A stretch of DNA of 64,000 nucleotides, from positions 1-64,000 of the forward strand of contig NZ_JABSOD010000017.1 in assembly GCF_013283795.1 (NCBI RefSeq), written 5' to 3'. The DNA comes from Rheinheimera lutimaris. Its GTDB lineage: Bacteria; Pseudomonadota; Gammaproteobacteria; Enterobacterales; Alteromonadaceae. The stretch's first letter is position 1, and each line of letters opens with the position of its first letter. Below are positions 43,894-51,934 of the stretch, piece after piece. The notes under the pieces were generated by a model that saw nothing but the letters and a program-made list of their open reading frames with translations, made no database searches and was not told the origin of the DNA. Both the position numbers and the translations under genes were made by a program.

Positions 43894-46233
43894 ATGAAAT
43901 TTGCTCAGGGTCGTACCAAAGAGTCACAACGCCAGGTACAGCAGGTGCAGGCCGGTGTGGCAAGTAGCGTACTGCAACAAAGCCTGTTGCAACAGCAGCA
44001 GGCGCAGCAACTAAGTGCCATAAAGCAGAGCCCGCTGCAGTTGCTGCAACGCAAACTGCTGCAAGGCACAGTAAGCCAGCAAATGAGCGTGGAAGAAGAA
44101 GAGCCAATGCAGGGTAAGTTTGCGCTAATGCAGCAAGCAGCGTTGGAAGAAGAGGAACCGCTGCAGGGTAAGTTTGCTGTAGTACAACAAGCCGCATTGG
44201 AAGAAGAGGACCCGCTGCAGGGTAAGTTTGCGCTAATGCAGCAAGCAGCGTGGGAAGAAGAGGAACCGCTGCAGGGTAAGTTTGCTGTAGTACAACAAGC
44301 CGCATTGGAAGAAGAGGAACCGCTGCAGGGTAAGTTTGCTGTACTGCAACAAGCGGCGCTTGACGAAGAAGAACCCATACAGGGAAAGTTTGAGCCTGCC
44401 GCTGTTAGTCAGCGTCAGGCCGAAGCCAGCAGCAACAACACCGGTATGCCGGATCAGCTGAAAAGCGGCATTGAAAGCTTATCCGGCTACGCCATGGACG
44501 ATGTAAAAGTGCATTACAACTCAGCCAAACCGGCACAAATGCAAGCGCATGCCTATGCGCAGGGCACAGATATTCACCTTGCACCCGGGCAGGAGCAACA
44601 CTTACCACACGAAGCCTGGCATGTAGTGCAGCAAAAGCAGGGTAGGGTAAAGGCTACTACGCAGCTTAAAGGCGAAGCAATCAATGACGATCCTGGTTTA
44701 GAGCATGAAGCCGATGTAATGGGGGCGAGATCCTTAAATATAGGGAAAAATTCCGGTGGAATTAAAGTAATTAGCAATCGAGTAGCAAGTAGTGATAGTG
44801 CTATTCAGGCTGTTTGGGATTGGGTGAGAGTTGATGATAACTTATTAAAGTGGGGGGAGCTGTTAGATAGTGTGCAGTGGTATTATATAAAAGATTCAAA
44901 TTTGATGTATTTTGAATTTGAAGGCAAAGTTACAGTTGATAATAAAAATTATACTGCTTATGCCGGTAAGAAAAATGAAAGAACCAGGGGGGAGTGGGTT
45001 AAGTTGCGCGGAGCGGATCCATTAGGTGATGCGGAAATACTGTCTGAAGATATTCTAAAAACTATAAACATTGACGAGCAACTATTTGATAAGCCTGAAG
45101 AGGTAACTTTTGGTGAAGAGGGAGGAGAAGGGGCGTTAGGATATGCGATTAAAATGTTAAATGGTATGGAAAAAATTATGGCTGGTATTGAGTCAGTGTT
45201 CTTAACAACTGGATCTAATCCTAGCCAGCATTTGACGAAACAAGTTATTGATCCTGAGGTAACTGCAGGAAGGAGACCCGGACTATCTATACGTAATTAT
45301 TCTAAAGTATATAGTGGGGAGGATGGTAAGGAATTAATTATATGTAATATAAAGGGGCATGGGTTAATGAAGCAATTTGCTCTTGCTTTACAGCTTTATG
45401 CAAAGAATAAATTGGGGGCAGAAATTAAAGTTGCTACAAATTTTGAGGAAACCAGTGAGGTTCTGGGTAATTATGAACGCTTAAAATCTTTCTTTGAAAG
45501 CTATTATAACAATTTTAAAGAAGCAAAAACTCTGGTTTTTGGTTATGCAAGTGCTTTTGAAAACGTTGATGGTGTGAATGTCAAATATAGTGTTTCAGGT
45601 CATGGTTGGGTGGGAACCCTGTATTTTCATGAATCGAGTAAATTGCATTTTGCAGTATTTGATTCCGATCTTGTATCTTCATATCATGTTGAAATACTGG
45701 CTGAAAATATAAAAAGACTGCTGAGCTCAGAGTTTGGAAATAACATAAAAGATATACTTATAGGCGGGTCGGCGGGCTCACTTCTTCCTGAGAAGTCGAA
45801 TGACTCACAATCTGAAGAAGCACTTGAATCAAACGTGATATACACACCTGAATCCATACTACGCCCAGATGGTTATTTTGTCCCGAATGCTTTGCATGGG
45901 TTTGGTGAAAGTACTGTAAAAGGATCTATGCACTCAAGTGTAGTATCCGCTTTATCTGAAACCCCCAACGTATTGGAGGGATTGTCTCAGTTTGGTATAA
46001 AGACAGTGGATATGGAATTTGGGTATGTTGCTGCCGGCATTATGGGAAATCCTGATACAGGTTCGAAAGGTCCAAGAACAGTTGATGACATTAACTTTGG
46101 TGTAGCTTGTTTGATAACGGATTACCCAAAAGTGCCAAGTAAATCAGACTTATCTAAGAAAGACTCATCTGCAAAAAAACGTGCAAAGGAAGCATTCGTA
46201 AAAACTATTACAGATTATTTGAGTAAAAAATAG
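43894..46233 (+). CDS. eCIS cargo: DUF4157 + nucleosidase-like toxin candidate
   Basis: 779 aa from the ATG at 43894, with AAGG nine bases upstream; ATGs at 43837 and 43885 are in frame but less well placed. Residues 67-168: six 18-residue repeats ([11 protein letters not shown].(V/M)QQAAL). Residues about 187-270: DUF4157 domain with zincin-like H239-EAWH243, a hallmark of eCIS cargo. From about residue 272 the DNA turns AT-rich and the protein changes style. Motifs of the nucleoside phosphorylase/MTAN fold follow: [11 protein letters not shown] (620-630), VDMEFGYVA (E708) and LITDYP (D743). I infer a nucleoside- or nucleotide-cleaving effector. The last gene of the operon; no immunity gene is seen. 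Confidence 0.75.
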   Translation: MKFAQGRTKESQRQVQQVQAGVASSVLQQSLLQQQQAQQLSAIKQSPLQLLQRKLLQGTVSQQMSVEEEEPMQGKFALMQQAALEEEEPLQGKFAVVQQAALEEEDPLQGKFALMQQAAWEEEEPLQGKFAVVQQAALEEEEPLQGKFAVLQQAALDEEEPIQGKFEPAAVSQRQAEASSNNTGMPDQLKSGIESLSGYAMDDVKVHYNSAKPAQMQAHAYAQGTDIHLAPGQEQHLPHEAWHVVQQKQGRVKATTQLKGEAINDDPGLEHEADVMGARSLNIGKNSGGIKVISNRVASSDSAIQAVWDWVRVDDNLLKWGELLDSVQWYYIKDSNLMYFEFEGKVTVDNKNYTAYAGKKNERTRGEWVKLRGADPLGDAEILSEDILKTINIDEQLFDKPEEVTFGEEGGEGALGYAIKMLNGMEKIMAGIESVFLTTGSNPSQHLTKQVIDPEVTAGRRPGLSIRNYSKVYSGEDGKELIICNIKGHGLMKQFALALQLYAKNKLGAEIKVATNFEETSEVLGNYERLKSFFESYYNNFKEAKTLVFGYASAFENVDGVNVKYSVSGHGWVGTLYFHESSKLHFAVFDSDLVSSYHVEILAENIKRLLSSEFGNNIKDILIGGSAGSLLPEKSNDSQSEEALESNVIYTPESILRPDGYFVPNALHGFGESTVKGSMHSSVVSALSETPNVLEGLSQFGIKTVDMEFGYVAAGIMGNPDTGSKGPRTVDDINFGVACLITDYPKVPSKSDLSKKDSSAKKRAKEAFVKTITDYLSKK
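44092..44394 (+). repeat. 54-bp coding tandem repeat, six copies
   Basis: Copies start at 44092, 44146, 44200, 44254, 44308 and 44362 (the last is partial). Each encodes 18 residues with an acidic start and the core PLQGKF. Copies 2 and 4 are nearly identical in DNA, as are 1 and 3, so pairs were duplicated. Repeats of this kind (EEE.LQGKFE) precede DUF4157 domains elsewhere and may mark cargo for loading (inference). Confidence 0.9.
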
Positions 46234-46304
46234 AAGAAATGCTGCTTGTGCCTTAGCAGCTGAAATGACGTGAACGATAGGTGTTGGCACGCTTAAACGG
46301 ACAA

Positions 46305-46352
46305 AAATAGTTGGCAATAATGTGGAGCGATACGGAACAAAGCCAACTATTT
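46305..46352 (+). terminator. Candidate terminator of the eCIS operon
   Basis: AAATAGTTGGC (46305-46315) pairs with GCCAACTATTT (46342-46352), a perfect 11-bp stem with a 26-nt loop; TTTGTTGTT continues after it. The stem is strong but the T-run is broken, so termination is likely rather than certain. Confidence 0.45.
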
Positions 46353-46366
46353 GTTGTTCAGAAAAA

Positions 46367-46452
46367 GGGTCGGAGCTAACAATCACTATATCTTACACAA
46401 ATTACTGAAATATAACGAATTAGTTAAAATTAACTTAAATTGTCTCCGACCC
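46367..46452. repeat. 86-bp element with GGGTCGGAG/CTCCGACCC ends
   Basis: GGGTCGGAG (46367-46375) and CTCCGACCC (46444-46452) are perfect inverted 9-bp ends around an AT-rich core. Such GTCGGA-ended palindromic units occur as dispersed copies in related genomes, often with Y1-type transposases. It could be a small non-autonomous element; no transposase is here. Confidence 0.5.
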
Positions 46453-46510
46453 CCTGCCCCTTTTTTCCGGAGCGTTGGATACACCCGGTTCAAAACTGGA
46501 ATCTGACACT

Positions 46511-46566
46511 GTCACAGCTGTCGATACACTTCGAGGGGCGTTTAGACGCTCATATCGACCTGTGAC
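46511..46566. repeat. Imperfect palindrome, possible attC arm
   Basis: GTCACAG 46511-46517 pairs with CTGTGAC 46560-46566, TCGATA 46521-46526 with TATCGA 46553-46558, and an inner GCGT/ACGC pair closes a small loop. On the minus strand it lies about 75 bases past AGCTAACAAAC (46635-46645), which resembles the start of an attC. I could not find a good matching end, so this may be a decayed attC. Confidence 0.4.
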
Positions 46567-46657
46567 CAGGCTGACACAGAATAGTGAACAGCCTCTCGCA
46601 AACAGCTGCGCGTTTATCGCGTCGACTGTATTTGTTTGTTAGCTTGACTACGTAAAT

Positions 46658-47308
46658 TTAATATTTTCCAAGTGCCGTTAACAATGGGTGTAATGTATTC
46701 CAAGACCAAAACATGTCAGCCTGGTTGCCAGAGGGGCCATAAATCATCTCGAAGTTCCATTTTCGCACACTGCCAGACCCATGTACTTCTGCAGTTCGAT
46801 ATTTGTTATCAAATAAAGCGATAGACTCTGAAAGTTTCGTAGCAAAGTGCTTATGATCATCATCTATCAGACTCATTATGTTCACAAATTTATTTTTCTT
46901 TTTTTTTGCGACTGAGAAGCTATCGTACATTTCAGGTCTGATTATAAGGACTAGCAATCCCATAATTTTGTCAAAAATGGATCTGTATCGTGTTATATAT
47001 GATGTATTTAGTTCAAAGCACCTAAATGCTTCATAAATATTTTCTTTTGTATCTAAATTAGAATTATTTGCCGACTCTACAATTTTACTGAGATTTACTT
47101 CTAGGCATGACACGTTTAACCGTAAGTCCAAAACACATGCAAAAATGCGCTTATCATGATCTGTTGGACTATCTTCACACCAAAGATCGGAAAGTTTTAA
47201 CCAGTGGAATGGCGGGCCTCCTTCTCTTTTCTGAAATTCTTCTAAATCTATTTCAAATTCTTGAATTTCCGACTTGCTTGAAAAGTCTAGTTTTTTATTC
47301 CAATTCAT
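46658..47308 (-). CDS. Cassette-borne protein, possible HEPN-like
   Basis: 216 aa from the ATG at 47308, 22 bases after the GTTAG core of the attC-like site. The frame upstream of this ATG runs through the attC and is not likely translated. The gene is AT-rich, unlike most of the window. It is mainly helical (EIDLEEFQKREGG, YITRYRSIFDKIMGLLVLI). Near the C-terminus KYRTAEVHGSG gives an R-x4-H arrangement like HEPN proteins. I do not recognise a precise family. Its position fits the second gene of a minus-strand cassette array. Confidence 0.6.
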   Translation of the reverse strand: MNWNKKLDFSSKSEIQEFEIDLEEFQKREGGPPFHWLKLSDLWCEDSPTDHDKRIFACVLDLRLNVSCLEVNLSKIVESANNSNLDTKENIYEAFRCFELNTSYITRYRSIFDKIMGLLVLIIRPEMYDSFSVAKKKKNKFVNIMSLIDDDHKHFATKLSESIALFDNKYRTAEVHGSGSVRKWNFEMIYGPSGNQADMFWSWNTLHPLLTALGKY

Positions 47309-47329
47309 ATACGATCTCGTGTTGAATAA

Positions 47330-47416
47330 GCTAACGCGCGGACATGGGCGACAAAAACGCGTCCGCGGGTTTGGCGTCCCAGCGGCCGCAGGCCGCGAGT
47401 GCTGCGCCTTGTTATA
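47330..47416 (-). repeat. attC-like recombination site between two cassettes
   Basis: On the minus strand the region starts TATAACAAGGCGCAGCAC and ends GTCCGCGCGTTAGC. It therefore has an AAC at the 5' core, a GTTAG at the 3' core, flanking imperfect inverted L arms and GC-rich inner palindromes (CGGCCTGCGGCCG; CGCGGAC/GTCCGCG). The upstream gene's TAA stop forms part of the first core and the next ATG is 22 bases past the second. Both are normal for integron cassettes. Length 87 bp. Confidence 0.75.
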
Positions 47417-48356
47417 TTTGTTCAAATTCAAGGCAATAATAATCATTGTTTTTCAATGCTCTCCAGAACTCTAAATGCCCGAATGACTGGGCTTGTTCCG
47501 TCGCAAGTTGGCTTTTTTCTAAGCTACAATTCAAACCAAATAGACAGTGTCTTGCGGCACCTGAACCTAACTTCATTAAATAGACATTCTTACTGTTTCC
47601 ACTCAAATCAGCCAAGGATGAGGACACAACGTAACGCAGAATTTCGTCTTTTATTTTGTTAAGTAAAATCTCATAGCTGTTACTGACCTTATCGAAATTA
47701 GTCCATTCAGCAGAAACAATATCACTTTTGATTTTCTCATTTTTTAATTCATCAAGGTTGTAAATTACGGCTTTATCTGCTTGCTCAAGCCTAAGAATAA
47801 TTCTATGCTCCTTCTCATATATCCACTCTTCACTTTTCTGCAAAAATATCTCACTTAATACTCTAGCACCACCTTCTGAACAAACATTCGAGTAGTCAAA
47901 ATCAAATCTGTCATTTCTGTACCTCAATCCTTTTCTATACATTATTGGTCTAATTACACCATCAAAAGGATTGTAAGCGATTAATGACCTTGAAGTTAGC
48001 AAACTGGGCAAGAAGAGGTTGTCGAAAATATTCTGAGGTCCGAAATCAAAAATCCCAACAACCACCCCTTTATGCTCGTTAGCATAATGCGCCCACATTA
48101 GTAAGTTATCTTTAGATTCAGAAAGACAAATAACTCCAACTTTATCAATGTATTTTTCAATATATTGATGAAAGCTAACTTCCTTATATTCAAAATCATA
48201 AGCAGTTTGGTAATCAAAATTACTTACTAGATCATCAAGACCATCCTTACAATAAACGGCCTCAAACGGATCGTTTAGGGCTGATCTTTGTGTTAGACGA
48301 ATGAATCCATCTTCGAAAATTGATCTCGGTGAACTCATATATTTGAAATAAACCAA
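47412..48356 (-). CDS. DUF2971 protein in integron-like cassette
   Basis: 314 aa if started at the TTG at 48356; the ATG at 48338 would cut into the conserved opening. The YFKYMS...RLTQRSALNDPFEAVY start, GVICLSES.DNLLMWAHYANEHKGVVVGI centre and WIYEKEHRIIL segment are the DUF2971 family. Its biochemical role is not known; members are frequent in integron cassettes and defence islands. AT-rich and translated away from the eCIS. Its stop lies in the attC-like site, and its start lies 22 bases after a GCGTTAT core (48378-48384). Confidence 0.8.
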   Translation of the reverse strand: MVYFKYMSSPRSIFEDGFIRLTQRSALNDPFEAVYCKDGLDDLVSNFDYQTAYDFEYKEVSFHQYIEKYIDKVGVICLSESKDNLLMWAHYANEHKGVVVGIFDFGPQNIFDNLFLPSLLTSRSLIAYNPFDGVIRPIMYRKGLRYRNDRFDFDYSNVCSEGGARVLSEIFLQKSEEWIYEKEHRIILRLEQADKAVIYNLDELKNEKIKSDIVSAEWTNFDKVSNSYEILLNKIKDEILRYVVSSSLADLSGNSKNVYLMKLGSGAARHCLFGLNCSLEKSQLATEQAQSFGHLEFWRALKNNDYYCLEFEQI

Positions 48357-48377
48357 AATTCAATACCTTGGGAAAAA

Positions 48378-48384
48378 ATAACGC
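48378..48384 (-). repeat. GCGTTAT core, upstream cassette boundary
   Basis: Minus-strand GCGTTAT is preceded by an L-arm-like GCCCCGCCGAATAA. It marks where the DUF2971 cassette would join the preceding attC or attI. I could not identify the other arm of that site in 48385-48564. Confidence 0.45.
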
Positions 48385-48415
48385 TTATTCGGCGGGGCGA
48401 CTCACACTTAAACGT

Positions 48416-48531
48416 GGGTTAACCCGTTTTTGTAAATTTAATGTACAGAACACTACACCGCTTTTTTAAAACTGACAATAACTTATAGGTACAGCTGATA
48501 GTTGTGCCACTGACAAATACGGGTTAACCCG
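48416..48531. repeat. Pair of GGGTTAACCC palindromes
   Basis: GGGTTAACCC occurs at 48416-48425 and 48521-48530 (the second extends to CGGGTTAACCCG), 105 bp apart in the 208-bp gap between the cassette array and the channel gene. Paired palindromes may be operators or the ends of a small element. Confidence 0.6.
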
Positions 48532-48564
48532 TCTAACAAAGCCCAGTCAGCTATTTAACCGCCA

Positions 48565-49716
48565 TCAAAACAGCGCCCAATAGCTTATTAGCACCATCGC
48601 CAGTAGCAGGCTGGGCCAGTAGATTAGCTTGGGTAGCATAAAATCGTGCATTACCAGTTTGCGCTGCACGTTTAGCGGGGCATTAAAGATAAAGCTGCAC
48701 AGCACCACTAAAATCATGGCGATATACAGCAGCAGATAAAAATACTCGATATAAACAATACTCTGCGCCGGAAACTTAGTGCGGGTATTAACGTGCGATA
48801 AAATCACCACAAAAAACAGCGCCGAAATAGTGCCGATAACCGACATGATGGAAAAGCCATTAAACGCCAGGGTGCTGCGCTTGCGGCTGATGATCATCAG
48901 CACGGCAAACAACAGAGCGGCGACGGTAAGCATGGGGATAAGGTTAACCACAAAGGCATTAACAAATTTACGCTTTAGTACCACGTTAAAATGCAGCTCC
49001 GGATTCAGCTCAGTGGTGGCAGTTTGATAACCAAAGTTAGTGTGATAGGTGGCGGTTTTAAAATCGAAAAAGGTCTCGTCTATCAGCCAATCGCCCAGCA
49101 CTATATCGCTGTCGAGGCCAAAGTAGCTTTTAACGCCGGTGTCGGGATAGGCATCAAGATCCGGGATCAGCGTGCTGTAACCATCGAAGTCATTGGATAA
49201 GATGCGCAGCCACACCGTTTGATGGTCCAGCGGATATTTACTGTAATCAAACGGCTGGCGCACTGTGGTTTCAAAAATCCAACCGTGCAGCGTTTCATTG
49301 CCCTGCACATATTCATACTTTTTGCGCAGCTCATTAGCACCTTCTACCGCTTCCGGAAAATAAAAGCCGGCTTTGGCCTGCACCGGGCAATCGGCTGCTA
49401 TCGGCACTTTTTGCCAGATATAACCGCTGATATGCACATCGTTAGCCGAATGGAAATTCAGTGATTGCAGATACACGCCGGTGGCAACCTGAGCACATTC
49501 CGGCACACTGTCTTTACCGGCCAGTGCCAGTTTGGCTTTCAGGTTTTCCCGCGCCATGCTCATAGTTAATAATTGATGTTCGGTCGGTGTGAAGGCTTTA
49601 TCGGCTAAATACCACATAGCGGCAATGGCAATAACGCCTATTATGGAACTGACAGCACTTAACAACAGGTAAAAACGGAAATTCCGTATCAGGCGGGAGC
49701 TGGTTTTTTCTGGCAT
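48565..49716 (-). CDS. Pentameric ligand-gated channel-like protein
   Basis: 383 aa, minus strand. One N-terminal membrane helix (about 14-36) is followed by an exported beta-rich domain (about 60-245) with PFDYSKYPLDHQTVWLRI, close to the Cys-loop channel motif (P.D.Q). Four closely spaced C-terminal helices follow: M1 (about 250-275), M2 (about 284-312), M3 (about 320-345) and M4 (about 362-383). This is the pLGIC plan, with an extra N-terminal helix instead of a cleaved signal. I infer an inner-membrane ion channel with a periplasmic sensor; the ligand is unknown. It might be a core gene bordering the cassette array. Confidence 0.65.
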   Translation of the reverse strand: MPEKTSSRLIRNFRFYLLLSAVSSIIGVIAIAAMWYLADKAFTPTEHQLLTMSMARENLKAKLALAGKDSVPECAQVATGVYLQSLNFHSANDVHISGYIWQKVPIAADCPVQAKAGFYFPEAVEGANELRKKYEYVQGNETLHGWIFETTVRQPFDYSKYPLDHQTVWLRILSNDFDGYSTLIPDLDAYPDTGVKSYFGLDSDIVLGDWLIDETFFDFKTATYHTNFGYQTATTELNPELHFNVVLKRKFVNAFVVNLIPMLTVAALLFAVLMIISRKRSTLAFNGFSIMSVIGTISALFFVVILSHVNTRTKFPAQSIVYIEYFYLLLYIAMILVVLCSFIFNAPLNVQRKLVMHDFMLPKLIYWPSLLLAMVLISYWALF

Positions 49717-49826
49717 ATCAATATGGTGTCGTTGTTTAAGTGCCTGCTAAGCCTAGCTGTTGCGGACAAAATTGCCAGCAAGGCTGTATGATTAAACTGA
49801 CAATAATGATTCGCAATTTGGCCATC

Positions 49827-49842
49827 TAAACGTATAGAAGTT
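49827..49842 (+). promoter_or_regulatory. Probable MetJ operator (two met boxes)
   Basis: TAAACGTATAGAAGTT matches the tandem met-box consensus TAGACGTCTAGACGTC at 12 of 16 positions by direct count. It lies 58 bases before metA, where MetJ with S-adenosylmethionine represses in other gammaproteobacteria. No SAM riboswitch is visible. Confidence 0.6.
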
Positions 49843-49899
49843 GACTTTGCCGTGTGTTTTGCGCAAAGTAGCGCTTATGTCAGTTAACCGGGTGTGGCT

Positions 49900-50826
49900 A
49901 TGCCTATTAAAGTGATCGATCAGTTGCCGGCGGTAGAAGCGCTGTCGGCAGAAAATGTGTTTGTAATGACCGAAAGCCGGGCGCAGTCGCAGGATATCCG
50001 GCCGCTGAAAATTGCTATTTTAAATTTGATGCCAAATAAAATTGCCACCGAAATTCAGCTATTGCGTTTGCTGGCTAACAGCCCGTTGCAGGTGGATATC
50101 GATTTACTGCGCATTGATGATCATGTCAGTAAAAACACACCGCCAAGCCATTTAAACTGCTTTTACCGTTATTTCTCTGAAGTACAGCAGCAAAAGTACG
50201 ATGGCTTGATTATTACCGGCGCACCGCTGGGCTTGGTTGACTATGAAGACGTGACCTACTGGGCGCAGTTTGGCGATATTCTGCGCTGGGCCGATAACAA
50301 CGTCACCTCGACCTTGTTTTTATGTTGGGCTGCGCATGCCGCCTTGTATCAATACTATGGTTTACAGCGCGAAATCCGCGGCGAGAAATTGTCCGGCGTA
50401 TACTGGCAACAGGTAAGCCAGCCGCTGTGCCCATTGGTACGTGGTTTTGATGATACGTTTTTAGTGCCACACTCGCGCTATGCCCAGGTGCCGAAGCAAA
50501 AGTACCAGCAGCACGATGATTTACATATACTGGCCGAAGCCGATGTTACCGGCGCTTATTTATTGCAAAACAGCAGTGGCAGCCGGGTATTTGTTACCGG
50601 CCACCCGGAATATGATTTAACTACGCTGGATGAAGAATATCAGCGCGACTTAGCGGCAGATGCCGCGCCGAAGCTGCCGGAAAACTATTACCGTAATAAC
50701 GACCCGCTGCAGGGCCCGCAGAAACTGTGGCAAAGCCATGCCTTTTTACTGTTCAGCAACTGGCTGAACTATTATGTGTATCAGGCGACGCCGTTTGAGC
50801 TAAGCCAGATTGGCCGCGGCGTTTAA
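49900..50826 (+). CDS. metA: Homoserine O-acyltransferase MetA
   Basis: 308 aa from the ATG at 49900; the GTG at 49894 adds two residues. The family start MPIKVIDQLPAVEAL..ENVFVM is complete. Catalytic elements: LFLCWAAHAALYQYYG with the nucleophile Cys in CWA, FDDTFLVPHSR, and the late His/Glu of VTGHPEYD. It acylates homoserine (succinyl in most gammaproteobacteria, but some members use acetyl-CoA) as the first step of methionine synthesis. The following metH pair makes a methionine locus. Confidence 0.95.
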   Translation: MPIKVIDQLPAVEALSAENVFVMTESRAQSQDIRPLKIAILNLMPNKIATEIQLLRLLANSPLQVDIDLLRIDDHVSKNTPPSHLNCFYRYFSEVQQQKYDGLIITGAPLGLVDYEDVTYWAQFGDILRWADNNVTSTLFLCWAAHAALYQYYGLQREIRGEKLSGVYWQQVSQPLCPLVRGFDDTFLVPHSRYAQVPKQKYQQHDDLHILAEADVTGAYLLQNSSGSRVFVTGHPEYDLTTLDEEYQRDLAADAAPKLPENYYRNNDPLQGPQKLWQSHAFLLFSNWLNYYVYQATPFELSQIGRGV

Positions 50827-50869
50827 GCTGGTTTAGTTTTTAACGACTTAGCATTACAAAGAGCATTTT

Positions 50870-51934
50870 ATGACAGCAAGACTAACGCCTGAGCATTTTC
50901 GTCAGCTACTCTCACAGCGCATTTTTATTCTCGATGGCGCCATGGGCACCATGATCCAGCAGCACCGCCTGGAAGAAGCCGATTATCGCGGCAGCGAATT
51001 TGCCGATTGGCCCAGCGATGTAAAGGGCAATAACGACTTACTGGTGCTGACCCAGCCGGATTTAATTGCTGATATTCACCGCCAGTACCTGTTGGCCGGC
51101 GCCGATATTGTTGAAACCAACAGCTTTAACGCGACGACTATCGCGATGGCGGATTACCAAATGGAAGGGCTGTCAGCACGGATTAACCGTGAAGCGGCGG
51201 CACTGGCACGTAAAGTCTGTGATGAAATAACCGCTCTGGAGCCGCATAAACCGCGCTTTGTTGCCGGCGTGCTGGGGCCCACTAACCGCACCGCATCGAT
51301 ATCACCGGATGTAAACGATCCTGGTTTTCGCAATGTCAGCTTTGATGAGTTAGTAAATGCTTACACTGAATCAACCCACGCGCTAATTGAAGGTGGCGCC
51401 GACATTATTATGCTGGAAACCATCTTTGATACGCTAAACGCCAAGGCAGCCGCTTTTGCCGTGTTAAAGGTATTTGATGAAGTCGGTTTCAAACTACCGG
51501 TGATGATCTCCGGTACTATTACCGATGCCTCCGGCCGTACTTTGTCCGGCCAGACCACCGAAGCCTTTTATCACAGCCTGGCCCATGTCGAGCCGGTCTG
51601 TTTTGGCCTTAACTGCGCGCTGGGGCCGGATTTACTGCGGCCTTATGTCGAAACGCTGTCCGGCGTGTCAGAAGCTTATGTGTCGGTGCATCCTAATGCC
51701 GGTTTACCGAATGAGTTTGGCGAATATGATTTAGGCGCTGTAGAGATGGCCGCTGAAATTGCTGATTGGGCCAAACAGGGTTTTCTCAATATTGTTGGTG
51801 GCTGCTGTGGCACCACGCCGGAGCATATAAAAGCCATCGCTGATGCCGTAAAAGATGCACCAGCACGCCAACCGAAAGCACCTAACCATAGTTTTAATTT
51901 AGCCGGCCTTGAAGCCTTTTCTCTGGAGTGGTAA
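50870..51934 (+). CDS. metH1: MetH N-terminal half: homocysteine methyltransferase
   Basis: 354 aa. Homocysteine-binding (Zn) module: [21 protein letters not shown] (FGLNCALGP) and [11 protein letters not shown] provide the three Cys zinc ligands. It corresponds to the first domain of cobalamin-dependent methionine synthase, ending where the pterin domain would begin. The stop and the next start overlap as TAATG, so this is a split gene, not a sequencing frameshift inside a domain. It should work in trans with the product at 51934. Confidence 0.93.
   Translation: MTARLTPEHFRQLLSQRIFILDGAMGTMIQQHRLEEADYRGSEFADWPSDVKGNNDLLVLTQPDLIADIHRQYLLAGADIVETNSFNATTIAMADYQMEGLSARINREAAALARKVCDEITALEPHKPRFVAGVLGPTNRTASISPDVNDPGFRNVSFDELVNAYTESTHALIEGGADIIMLETIFDTLNAKAAAFAVLKVFDEVGFKLPVMISGTITDASGRTLSGQTTEAFYHSLAHVEPVCFGLNCALGPDLLRPYVETLSGVSEAYVSVHPNAGLPNEFGEYDLGAVEMAAEIADWAKQGFLNIVGGCCGTTPEHIKAIADAVKDAPARQPKAPNHSFNLAGLEAFSLEW

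Larger units (their letters stand above)
46234..46657. other. Structured noncoding region after cargo gene
   Basis: This 424-bp gap between the cargo gene and the first cassette gene holds no ORF of note. It contains a hairpin just after the cargo stop (GCTGCT 46241-46246, AGCAGC 46255-46260), an 11-bp inverted repeat at 46305-46352, an element bounded by 9-bp inverted repeats (46367-46452) and a longer imperfect palindrome at 46511-46566. The last part, read on the minus strand, begins like an attC site. Confidence 0.6.

Noticed and set aside
43889-44378. Two minus-strand frames (to 44305 and 44378) with Cys/Pro/Ser-rich repeats
   Set aside because: They mirror the 54-bp repeat of the cargo gene on the other strand; no ribosome site and biased composition, so they are shadows.
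44092-44394. CRISPR-like regular repeats
   Set aside because: The units are contiguous, in frame and coding, with no spacers; they are a protein repeat.
46658-47446. Extended 262-aa reading of the cassette gene
   Set aside because: The extra N-terminus is the translated attC-like site; the ATG at 47308 fits cassette spacing.
49717-49899. SAM riboswitch before metA
   Set aside because: I see no multi-helix riboswitch layout; the met-box-like palindrome fits MetJ control better.
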